A stretch of 48,716 nucleotides of DNA from Porogramme epimiltina (lineage: Eukaryota; Basidiomycota; Agaricomycetes; Polyporales; Polyporaceae). This document shows positions 11,664-22,906 of the stretch, piece by piece. Under the pieces are notes generated by a model, which was not told the DNA's origin, searched no databases, and saw only the letters and a list, made by a program, of their open reading frames with translations. The stretch's first letter is position 1. Every line of letters begins with the position of its first letter. A program made the translations under genes and the position numbers. The DNA lies in assembly GCA_900155495.1 (NCBI GenBank), contig FTLJ01000518.1, positions 1 through 48,716 of the forward strand. The letters run 5' to 3'.

Positions 11664-12884
11664 GCAGAGAGAGCGCTCGCTTCTGCTCTACTCCCACCCT
11701 CGAGAGGCCGACAGACACGTGTGAAGGCACCCTCGAGTCTACGTGTGTAGACGACCCGTGTATGTGGAAGCCCGAACTTCTCTTCTCTTACATTTCGCGG
11801 ACCGTTTATCGGTCTGAATGGACACTCCACGAGCTGTGTTTCCTGTGGACGGACTTCTTTTAGGATCCTTCGGGACTATATCCATGTACAATGTATATCC
11901 TATGTCTTGACCTACTGTATGTACTCTTCCATTCTCTGTGCTGTAACGAACTTTCATGACAATGTCATATCAAGTAGTTCTACGGTAGAAGAACTTGCGT
12001 GGTTGAGGATTCGAACTGAAGGCCTACTGAGGAGGACATCGTCTGAAAAAAGCTTGGCACTCATAACAGCGCCACGTGTTATCGCGTCCATCCTCCGGAA
12101 CTTGGTCCAAGTCTCCTCAAGTGTCGTCGAGCTACTGTGCCACCTCTGTCAGCTCCTCCGTTGAGAGGACATCTGGCTGTGAAACGCTTACCCCACGCGG
12201 TAAATAATGCGGGATATCACCGTGTGTATTGCAACCGGCAGGTTCCTAAGCCAGCATTACGCTCTAAACTCACCTTACTCAAATAGCAGAATGCTGACCA
12301 CCGGTCCACACGAGAATACCGGAGACGGTCCAAAACTCGGCCGTCTGTTCGTCTTTACTGTCTCTGTGGGGTGGCGCTATGCTGATTTGGATTGCGAGAC
12401 AATCTGCAATTTCAATAGACCATGGTGCCCCCGGGTTGTGCTCCTCGGAGTCCACCCCGCAGTACGGAATCTGATCTGCGCTCCCTCGGCGCTGGCGGTT
12501 GCTGGAGAGCGTCAGGTGAGCAACCCCTTCCGGCACAGTCGCCGTTCGCCGCTCATGTTGGGGACGTTCACACTTACGAGCATCAGGATCAAGATCTATT
12601 CCCCGCTCCTGTGACCCACCCCAGACAGGTGGTAGCGCGCCTCGTCTTCTTCCTGCGGGCATGGCCTGACGAGATTGGTATGAGCGTCGTGCCTCGCTCC
12701 TGACACCTGTGAGTCGCTTCTAACCAATTATACATCCTGCCGGTTGGCTGATATAACAACAGTTTGAGTCGCGGCACCCGAGCGGGGCCCTCTTTCTCCT
12801 CCCCACGTAGGTTCCTCTGCTTTTGTACTCCACACTACAGGGGCCTTTCAACGTCTATCCCTAGCTTCAGGACCTCTGAATACC
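11664..12884. other. Intergenic, no gene seen
   Basis: This 1.2-kb gap lies between the peroxidase and the transporter. Open frames such as 11907-12164 and 12207-12614 show no family resemblance, no consistent splice structure and no strong codon bias. A short GGATTCGAAC string near 12009-12018 resembles the T-loop of a reverse-strand tRNA, but no cloverleaf can be built around it. Confidence 0.45.
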
Positions 12885-15382
12885 ATGAGCTCCGACGACA
12901 TGAACGCAAACGAGCGCAAGCTTGCGCGTCACATCCTTTGGAAATTGGATATCCATGTGCTACCCCCACTTGCTTTCGTGAGTTCTACATTTGTTCTCCC
13001 GAGTCAATAATGGCGATAACCATCTACTTCTCCAGCTATGGCTCGCCAACTTCATTGACAGAGCAAATATCGGGAACGCAAGGTGAAGGCTCTGAGCTTA
13101 TCACAGTTCCAATCTGAGCTGACGGCAGTTGGAAGGATCGCGGGACTGGAGCGGGACACACACTTACACGGAACCCAGTTCAATACGGCGCTCGCTAGTA
13201 TGTGGACTTCTCTCGGCAAGACGTCGGGGAACATCCTGACAAAAAACCATAGTCTTTTACGTCTCCTACATTATCGTCGAACTGCGTAAGCGCTTTTGAC
13301 TTACGTCTGACGTTTTCCAGTGCTGACACTCTTATCAGCTTCCAATTGGGTGCTCAAGAAGTTCAAACCGAGCCGATGGCTGCCGTTCCTCGTGTTTATA
13401 TGGGGGACTGTGACCACGTTGAGCGGCCTCGTTCAAAACTACAGTGGGCTGCTAGCCATCCGGTTCTTCCTTGGTCTTTGTGAGGGCGGTCTTCTCCCAG
13501 GAATCGTGAGTTTTTTCGGCACGGTCTCGTGGCAGCTTTTCCTTACCGGCACACAGATGCTTTATCTGAGCACGTTGTACAAGCCACACGAACTCCAGCA
13601 GCGGTGAGAGGGTACCAAAACCGTTCCTGCGTATTGTGGCTGAACTTTCCTTTACAGTGTCGGGATCTTTTACGCATCAGCTTCTCTGTCCGGCGCCTTC
13701 GGAGGCAGGTTCTCTCGGGCTTAATGCATGACGCGGACTCTGAACCCTTTTATAGGCCTTCTCGCCACCGCGATTATCAAAATGGACGGAGTCGCCGGTT
13801 TGGCCGGGTGGAGGTGGATATTCATCCTAGAGGGAATAGCCACGGTCGTCATCTCGTTGATTTCAACGCTGTTCCTACCTGCGGACATTCAGTCTGCAAA
13901 GTTCTTAACGGACACAGAGCGGCAGTTTGCTCGTAAGTGGCTCCGTCCTTTAGCGTTTCTGGGCTTGTTGTTTTCTCACCGGCATCTAGTGCGACGGCTC
14001 CGTACGTCTCACGGTGTCACCACGTCTGCGCCACTCTCGGAACCATCGCAAAGGATCACGGCAGGGGCTAAATCTGACCCTGAAAAGAGTGAAGACACAA
14101 GAGTGGAGAGCCATCTTGCAGATACTATCGTCGTCGAAACCGAAGACGAGAAGTTTGAATGGGGAGAGGTTATACGAGGTATGTGGAACGGTTGTGCCTG
14201 CAGGATGCATGTTCACGTGTGCGTGTCAGGTGTCAAAGATCCCCAAGTGTGGATGACGGCATTTTCCTACATGGGTATCATCGTGAGCTTATACTCCTTC
14301 TCATTGTTCCTGTACGTCGCAGCACCGTTCTCGTGCTAGACTCCGCTTCTCACGAGCTGGGTAGGCCTACGATTGTTTCCGGCCTAGGCTATACTGGGAG
14401 CCAAGCCCAGCTACACACAGGCGAGTATTCTCAAGTCCTACTTATGTTTAGATGGCCAACTTATTATATCAAACAGTCCCACCATATGTCCCCGCAGTTG
14501 TATTTACGGTCCTTGTCGCCGTCGCAAGTGATCGGTTGAAATGGCGAGGACCTTTCATCCTCATATTTTTGCCAATAACCATCGCTGGTAAGTAGGTCTT
14601 GCCTATAGGCGCAGAGTCATATTCCAAGCTTCTTCGCAGGGTATATCCTTGCTATCGCGGCGAAGGTATGTAGTATATTTAGCCAAGAAGCAACTTCATA
14701 AATCTCTCACCCAACGCGTTCCAGAACAATACCCAAAGATACGCTGCCGGTACGTCTCGTGGAGCATTCCGCCCCATTTGGAACATACTGACATGACGTA
14801 TATCGTAGTATTCTTGATTGCGACGGGAATGTAAGCAGCTGGACTACCTGTTCGAGTCAATCACACGTTATTCATGTCCATTCCCAGCTACCCATGCGGC
14901 CCATGCATCTTGTCTATCCTGCCGAACAACAGCGCCGGACATTACAAGAAAGCGACAACGGTCGCACTGCAGCTTGCCATAGCCAATTGCGGGTGAGAGC
15001 TGCCATTGTACTATTCCTTTTGGAGCTGGGACTTATACCCTCTGGGCTTCCAGCGGCTTCGTCGCGACTTTCATTTACGATAGCAGCCAAGCACCAACGT
15101 ACATCCGTGGTCATAGCATCACCCTCGCGTTCGTATGCATGGCTTGGGTGATGATCCTCTGCAACGTGTATGTACTCGGTGCCCTCTCGCCGCGGATCCT
15201 CTTCCGCCAGGCTGACTTCCTCGGGCCTCCGCATTACCAGGCTGTATTGTGTGTGGGAGAATAGAGCACGCGCGGCCGGCCGCAGGCAAGACAACCTCCT
15301 GAAATACCAGGAACTTTGGGACTCAGGGAAGACCCGTGCACCCATCGGTGACCGGCACCCAGAGTTCCGCTTTACGCTGTGA
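12885..15382 (+). CDS. MFS transporter, allantoate permease/Dal5-Tna1 (ACS) family
   Basis: A plasma-membrane proton symporter for a small organic anion such as a vitamin or allantoate-like acid; the substrate cannot be told from sequence. Eighteen exons, from 12885-12977 to 15241-15382, join in frame to 514 aa. Internal exons: 13036-13082, 13136-13197, 13253-13285, 13339-13505, 13557-13603, 13658-13704, 13756-13932, 13990-14178, 14230-14311, 14365-14420, 14477-14587, 14640-14665, 14725-14749, 14809-14830, 14888-14992, 15054-15167. Family landmarks appear in order: FIDRANIGNARIAGLE, FLGLCEGGLLPGI, YKPHELQQRVGIFY, AGWRWIFILEGI, SLFLPTIVSGLGY, PYVPAVVF, IYPCGPCI and a soluble tail ending APIGDRHPEFRFTL. 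Twelve membrane helices are expected. Two introns (13705-13755 and 14421-14476) need GC donors to preserve this sequence. Confidence 0.9.
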
Positions 15383-15834
15383 AGTTGGCGAAGGGAGGGC
15401 CCCGCGTGGTTGGTGGTGTGAGACGGGAAGAAGCCTCTCACGATAGCGGAGAGGTAATTTACGACACCGGCACAACACTTGTACATTAGTCAACCATCAT
15501 GGTGCGGTCGGGACGTTACCTTGCACGTACTCTTCGCACGAACAATGTATTGGGCTTCCAATTCGTGAAAAAAGGAAACAGATATATTGCAGCGATAGCG
15601 AAACGAAGTCCTTGAGAGAGGTGAATGGTCATGATACATCGAGGAACAGGTCTTGCGTATCGGTACAGGTAAGTATGTGAGTCGCGGAATAATTATGCCA
15701 GTAGTGTAACACAGCAGGTCATCGCAGGGTCGTGAGGGAGAGATCGCAAACAGGACATGAGAGAACAGTGACTATCGGTAGAACCTGCACGATGGCTCTT
15801 AGCATACCCTCTAACATAACAAAGCTGTGATGAC
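15383..15834. other. Convergent 3' spacer
   Basis: This 452-nt gap holds the 3' ends of the transporter and the IQGAP gene, which converge here. It is less GC-rich and has no convincing coding segment. Confidence 0.5.
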
Positions 15835-18800
15835 TCACTTCTTATTGATTTGCCACAGCAACAAGTTGAGGTTAAACTTCGCCAGACCATTGAACAAAGA
15901 CATGGAGGCACGGTCCTCAAACTGTGCCTGCAGAAGCTCTTCCATCTTAACGTCTGCGCCAGCGATGCGATTGGTGATCCCGAGAGAATGGTTAAAGATC
16001 TCGACAGTAAAAACTCCAACAGCATTCGAGGAGAGGACAATGTCGAGCTTGTCGAACTGACGCGGTGAATAGTTCTCGATGGAAAGTAGAATGCCTTTGT
16101 CGTAGAACCGCTGTGCCGAATACTTGAATGATCCAAACTGTGGCATCTTGCCAGCCTTCTGTAGTTCACGCATGTGGAAGTACTGCTGGGTGAAGGGGAG
16201 GAGCCGGCGTTTGCTACGCGGACCCTGTTAGCGACTACCCTGTAAAGATGGAGGATTAGGGGTCACTGTACCCTTTGCCACGCTGCATAGTGTTCATTGC
16301 AGTTTCCACGTAGTCGTGGTACTGCTGGATCTGCTCTTCGAAGTACTTCTTTCGTTCGGCCAGGTGCTTTAGTGACTCTTCCAACCCGTCCTTTTCGTGC
16401 AAGCGCTGCACTCGTCGACGGTTCTTGCTTCGAACATCTCCAGCAATGGCGTTCAGGATACCTTGGTATCCGTCTGTCCGCGTGATTTTGCCTTGCTTTT
16501 CGAGTTCGAGAAGGAAGAAGATGGCGTGAGCTTTGACCTCACGGAAAGTCATCCTTTACATCATTTTGAGTCTACGATGTTCTCAATGTGTTGAGTGAAC
16601 TGTGCTTACGATCGAATATCCTCTAGGCGGTAAGCAGAGTCTGCGCCAGTAGTAGATGGCATGCGCCGTTGGTGACGCATCATGTCTCGTTCCATCTCTT
16701 CGAGGATGACTTCCCAAGCGTACTCGTGCTCGTCGGTAACGGGCTGCATCAGAGACTCCACAAGATCCTTAGCAGGCTGGACACGGAGAATTGCCAGGAC
16801 GGCGCGCTTCGCCTGGACCCATAACGCTTTCTCCTCTGCTTGGGGATCTGTACAACGGTAGGTGATCCTGTAGTGGTGAGGGAAGGGAAAACATACCTTT
16901 GACTCGAGCAAACCTGTTAGACAATTGCAGCTCGATCGCAGTGTCGCGTGCCTCGTTCAACTCGTCGCTGCCAACATTGGGGACGCCGTTCAGCTCAGAC
17001 AAGATAGCACGCAAAGCATCGTCACGGCCTGGAGCCTATGGTGGGATTTGTTCAATTAGCTATTCTCTACGCGGCGACGATAAACCTACCAGGTATTCCA
17101 TATGTTGCGATAAGAGTCTGTGCGTCGAGTACACTTCATTCGGAGATATCCAGATGGGTCTAGCTTGAACAGTTGCATCAAGGAATTCGTGAGCGTGGAA
17201 TTCAGCCTCGGCATCGGATACATTCGCCACTAGATATATGTCTTCAGAACCGATAAATGGTATTCAAAAGGCGAGGTTATACCTTCAATGAGCCAGGAAG
17301 AAATCGAGGCAATGGTTTTCCGAACATAGTCGTTGACAGGTAGATAAGCTGGGCTCTCCTCACTGAACTCGGTGCCACTCGTGATCTGCGTGAGCATCTT
17401 CGAGATTTGAGCCAAATTCTTGCGCGACGCAATGTCAACCGTAGTGGGTACGATGTCGAACGTTTCCGGGGTGCTACATAAGATATTAGGGCACAAAATA
17501 TCTCCGTTAAGTTGTTGTCGACTCACATGATGGCTGGATTGATGTAACGGTAGTAAACCAACCTCGCGACACAGGCTGCGCATGCCTCAATTGGAGTGTC
17601 GGGAAACTTGGCCTATTTCCAAGTCAGATACCCATATACAAGTCTCGTCTGATAGAAGCCATACCTTGACAGCACTCAACGTCTCCTTAGCCATATACCG
17701 CATGCCATAAGGCATCTTGCTGAGGGAAGATGTGATTGCACGAACAAATTCTTCTGTCCACCACTGAAGGACTTGGAGATCTGGGTAGATCGATGTCAAC
17801 ACGCTAAATCAAGAGTATATCGGGTATACTACGTACGGCGGATGTACTCAGCACGGGTGTCCGGATCTTGAAGTGCCTGGTGGAAGGGTATGTCCTTGGC
17901 CTTGTTCACAGGAGCTCCTGCCCTCATCTCTTCTAGATCCCTACGGATGCGGTAGATCTAAGGGGAAGGAGTAAGCGTACATTCCTTCCTGCGGCACTGG
18001 AGTACTTACGACACAAGGGTCGGTCTCGAGTTCAAGGTCGTCTGCATTGACGACCTCCCGAATAACACCCTGCAGCGCCTCACGAAGGTATGCCGCCTGC
18101 TTAGGCCTCAGATAATGTACTGCGACGTTGATGAAGGTAGGGTGAGAGTGGATGACGTCGTGTACAGAGTGGGCTGCAGCGACCTCCTCGTGGATTGCAG
18201 TCTGTGTAGTGCATCAATACGGTGCATTCCATGCCATGTCTCTAAACGTGGCTAACCTGGAAGAACTTGAGGAGCAAGTATTCCTCCCGTGGTGCCTGCC
18301 CATAACCAAAGAGCGTCAAGACGACACGTTCCACGAGTCGCCTGTTCTTCTCCCAGTTGTCCTCAGTGGCCATCCGCCCAAACAGGCGGGTTAGGTATTG
18401 CCCATCTGTCTGTAGGAGGTGGAACAGTTGCTGATATAGTTCGAGCTTACGCTTTGCCGTCCGGTCGAGGGTACTAGGGCTTGCGAACGGGTCACCGTGA
18501 GCTGCTAGGACGGACGCACGTGCTGCATGTATTGCCGCGCTTTCGGTTCCAAGCCTGCGGCGGGCCTTGACGAGCTCCTCGAAGTTCTTGACGTTTTGCA
18601 CAACAAGTGCAATCTTGACATCGAGGTCGCTTACGTCGTGCTCTAGTGCCTGGTTCTCCCGAATCCGCTTCACAACCTCCTGTCGTAACCGCTCGACCTT
18701 GATCTCCTCTTGGAAGTCCGCCTCGGAATCGTCCAGCAGATGCACAAAGTTCTTGATCGTGCCAACGGTAACATTTGTCCCGAGCGTGAGCTGGCGGTAC

Positions 18801-21800
18801 TGCTCGCGTGTTTCCTTCGCGCGGAAGAGCGACTGGATCTGGACAATCTTGTCAAGGTTTGAGCGGTAGTACTCCATCTTGGCCCGGAACTTCCTCCGCT
18901 GCAACATTCCACGAAGAAGCGCCTGTAGGATAGTGGCGTGCGGATGGCTTAACCGGATGAAGTCCCTCCACGCAATCCAGTCACGACGAACGAGGTGTCC
19001 GCGCGCAACCGCTTGGAAACCTACGACGTCGGGCTCGACGAACTCCAGTTTCTTCGTCTGCTCTTGGTGGCGAGAACGTGCGAGCGCCGCGCGAGCACGA
19101 GCTTGGAATCCTCCAACGGCCTTCACCACGACGACCTCTGAGAGTGCCTTCTGCATCGCATCGTGCTGTTGCCTCGCGAGGCGCGCCCGCGCGACGGCTT
19201 GGAGACCAATGAGCGCCGGGGTCGCCTTGCGCAGGTTGCGGATCAGGTTGAGCAGCCGTTTCCGCGCGAGGTACGTTCGAACAGCAGCTTGAATGCGAAC
19301 CACAATGTCTGTCACGTTTTCTAGCTTGGCGAGCTGCGTCCGCACACGTCGACGAACGAGCACGCCGCGAACCTGCGCTTGCAGCCGAGTCACGCCGGAC
19401 TCTGCGTAAGCGAGTGCCGCATCCTGGCGTGCAAGACGCGCACGGAGGAGTGCGCCGCGCGCATGTGCTTGCAACGCCACAATGTTCCCGAGCACGACAG
19501 GCTTGGAGAACGATTTCGCAATCTCTTTGTGCCCGCGCTGCGCGATACGAGCACGCGCCATCGACTGTAACTTCACGACAGAGACCTTGCAGCTCTTGAT
19601 CGCGGCCTTCAGCTTCTGGAACCTGCGCCGGACGATAACTCCCCGTCCTTGTGCCTGCACCTTCACGATGTATGGCGCTACTGCCTTCACGCGTCGCAGT
19701 TGCCGCTTCCACGCTGCTCTTACTAGCGCACCCCGTGCACGGGCTTGCAGAGCGATGACGAACGGCGAAAGATCGCGACGCTCCTGACGGTCTTGATGGA
19801 GTCGCCGACGAACAAGGGCGGCTCGACAGATTGCCTGGGCCTTGGGGACATAACGTTCCGCGAGACGCATCCGGGCGCGCTGCGTGACTTGGTCTTTGCG
19901 AACAAGGAAAGCCCGGGCGGCGGCCTGGAGGGCAATGATCGAATCCTCGCATTCCAGCAGTAATCGATCGCGGCCTAGATTTACTATAAGCAACGTGAAA
20001 CGTGTGATGCCAGAGACAACTTACGCTCGTCTTCAGTTTCAGGCTCTTCTTCAGGCTCCTCATTGATCTCCCGAGCAAGTTCACGACCAATGTTCCCGAA
20101 ATTAGGCATAGCTACGCCAGCATCCTTCAGGCCCTTCTGCGTCTTCTGCAACTGGTCGTCTGAGAACTGAAGTTGGCCAACCAGATTACCAATCCGACGA
20201 GCTTGACCTCTTCGTGCAAGAAGATGACTGCATGACATCCTCAGTAGGTGCATAGACCATTCACTGATGTAGAAACTAACCTGAGCGCGTGGATACAGTA
20301 GACCACCTTGGGGAAGTTCTTCTTCTCATAAAGGTCCGTGAGTTCGAATATAAATCCCTGTGTGTATGGCGTGTGAGTGCATGCAGTCACAAAACTTCCT
20401 ACACGCACCTCGGGCAAACCAACGTAGCGTACAAATGCAACGAAGTGGTTGATGTTGTCAGAATGTCGGAAGTCTAGCTTGGGTGCCTAGCAAAATCCCT
20501 TGTCTCCACAACCATCCACACATACCCAGAAATATTGACGCACCTCATAGATCTTGCGCACGGCACCTTCCCCTTGGAAGACGCGAACCAACTTCGCCAA
20601 CACAATTCCATTCCTAAGGTGCTCCTCCATCTCCACCACACCAAAGGACAATTCCTCCCCGAGACAGCCCTCAATCCACTCCTTCGCTTCTCCAACGTGA
20701 CAGAGATACTCATATGCTTGAATAAGGTGCCGTTGTACATCCGCCCATAACCCTCTTGTTAGTCGCGAAGACGGTAGAGGAGCGTTGCCGGGAATAGTGT
20801 CGCGTAACAGCCGCTTCCGGCGTGGGATACCTGCGACATCATCTGCATTCGTAACGCCAGGTATGACCAACTCTTGCTGCTTCGGCTCGGGTCTTGCCTG
20901 GACCTGGGGCGGTGGTTGTGACCGTGGCGGACGCTCAGGTGAAACCTGTCGCCAGTCCTGTGCTCTGGCAAGCCGCTCCTCTCGACGATTAGCCCTATCC
21001 TTCGTTGGAGATGGCGGCGATAGATCGTCGGCTGGACCGCTGCCAGGCCAATCGTCTGATGCATCTCCACTTGCAATGCGCTCGAGCCGCCGCACTGACT
21101 GGCCCGTGCCCAAGTGATCCATGCCGCGCCTCTTCGCCATGAATGAGCTCTTGTATGGGGAAGGAAACATTGGATTGGACGGGGACACCGCCGATGGGGA
21201 AGGAGGGACACTGGTAGAACCTGGTCGCTTGTCCGGAGATGTTGACGCACCCCGCGTTGTGCCTGAACTTGACAGAGGACGGCGTGTGGCTCTTTCTGGT
21301 GAGGTGAGAGTGAAGTCTCGATCTCCGTACAAAGACGTCGGCCGTCGTCTTGGCGGCAGCGCAGAAGGCTCTGGGGAATTGGGTGCTGAAGTCTGTGTGG
21401 TTGTACCTGAGCGTGCTGAGTTCTCAGATGATACAGATGAGCCCGTGGACGTAGCATTGATGCTTTCCAGGGTGTTCGAACGACGCAAACGGGCGGTAGG
21501 GGTGTAACTTGGGACGTCGGATGTTGCCGTATATGAACTAAGGTTCCGCAGGGCAGCAATCGAGGAGGACTGGAGGGGAGTGGAAACAGGAAGATGTATC
21601 CGCTGGGGTGCCGGCGTAGAAAAACCGTTCCTGTCGGGTGAGTCTGGCGACTCTACTGTCACGCCTGTAGTATTCGGTGACAATGGTGAAGCGATGATGG
21701 GTGCAGGCATGGTGTGCCGTTTCGACAACGGAGAAGGGGAGTAGTCCGACGGCACAGTCTCACTGCGTGCAGGTGACGCGGGAGGGAACGCAAATCGATC

Positions 21801-22227
21801 GACAGGTCGCGACCGCGTGGGCGTTGCATCTGTGGACGAGCGAGTCATGGACGGCGGAGGCTCTGATCATATACTGTCGGCGAGATGACTTATGGGTATA
21901 GACCACCGCGAAAAGCGCACCTTCCGCTGCTCTGGACCGTTCCTCCCATTTGCCTCGGACCGCGCTCACGTCAAGACTACCACCAACACGATGAGTAGGG
22001 GTCCATCTCCTGGTAGCGTTGGGAGTGTTGGAACTACTGGGCGCATTCCCCGTAGGCGTGTTAAAAAGCGTATTTCTCGATTGGGAACCCGTCCGAGAAA
22101 GAGTCCCTCCGCGTGAGGAGGTGCGCTCGAGAAGAGCCTTCTGGTAAGCAAATTGGCCTGATTCCAGTGCAGAATTATGCCTTAGCCTTGCAGAGCCGGT
22201 CGAGGATGTGGAATCAGATCGCTCCAT
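15835..22227 (-). CDS. IQG1: IQGAP family scaffold (Iqg1/Rng2 homologue)
   Basis: Cytokinesis scaffold that binds actin, myosin light chains or calmodulin, and Rho-type GTPases to build the contractile ring. Sixteen exons from 22227-21921 and 21862-20544 through 16213-15835 give about 1861 aa. A ~450-residue Ser/Pro-rich disordered N-terminus leads into a calponin-homology domain (~465-610; EYLCHVGEAKEWIEGCLGE ... SDNINHFVAFVRYVGLPE). About thirteen degenerate IQ repeats follow (~670-1040), such as LQARARGALVRAAW and VRIQAAVRTYLARKRL. Then come a RasGAP-related domain (~1170-1560) and the RasGAP_C domain (TMQRGKGKRRLLPFTQQYFH ... PQFGSFKYSAQRFYDKGI). Other exons: 20486-20409, 20357-20281, 20227-20025, 19974-18257, 18201-18010, 17957-17837, 17780-17665, 17612-17527, 17473-17283, 17229-17090, 17035-16897, 16847-16610, 16553-16272. 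Exon 6 could instead begin at 19983, adding three residues. Confidence 0.95.
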
Positions 22228-22906
22228 GGTCGTCGCGAGGTCGTGAGGTCGTAAGTGGAACCCAGGGCTTAGGAAAGCCCGGGGTTATAAGCAGGAGAGC
22301 GAAAAGAGCGCGTCGAGCAGAAGCTTAAGACAGGGCGGGAATGCGTGGTTGAGAGTCGAGCAAGTCGAGGATGATGGCGAAGGGGAACATTAGCGATGAC
22401 GACCGCCCGCACAAGTCCGCTTTGGGAACGCTGCTCTCTTCCGCCTCGCTTGTCCACACGATCACACAACGCCCTCCGTGATTGAGGCGTGGCTTGCACA
22501 CAAGCCCTCATCTATGTCTACATTGTCGTACAGAGCATCACCGCCAGTTAACAGGAGGCTCTGACGAGCGATATAGACTAGCGTTCATTATCTTGTACGA
22601 ACCTAGGAAGATGGCGCCCGGATTCCAATATTGCTCGGCGCTTGTCGGAGGTATTATCTATAGATGCCCGAGAATATGATGACCTCTAGGAGGTTGATTA
22701 TCCTTCCACTTTGCTGGCCCTATCGTGAGCAGAAAGAACCAGGATGCTCTGGTGGACCTAAATGAGCGTATTGCTCGAGTGCTACCAGTTGAATGGCGTA
22801 TAAAGCAGAGCCAAGTATACAAGACCAGGTCGCGTCCGAACGCGCGGGTGGCTGGAACAATCGCGCGTCGCGTCGACGCGTTTGATGATCCTGACCATGC
22901 CCAGCC
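22228..22906. other. Divergent promoter region, IQGAP / GCP3
   Basis: This 679-nt stretch lies between the IQGAP and GCP3 start codons. Near the IQGAP start is a TTATAA (22285-22290, 58 nt upstream of its ATG) next to a small inverted repeat, GGGCTT/AAGCCC, around 22265-22280. No coding segment is convincing. Confidence 0.5.

Noticed and set aside
12000..12040. Possible tRNA (T-loop-like GGATTCGAAC)
   Set aside because: The T-stem does not pair and no acceptor, D or anticodon arm can be built on either strand.
10868..15382. Secondary-metabolite cluster formed by the peroxidase and MFS genes
   Set aside because: There is no synthase, cyclase, P450 or cluster regulator nearby, and the transporter belongs to a vitamin/allantoate-type family; the neighbours are housekeeping genes.
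16214..16271. Apparent premature stop (TAG) in the IQGAP C-terminus
   Set aside because: The TAG is part of the acceptor of a 58-nt intron; using it gives the conserved GKGKRRLLPF sequence.
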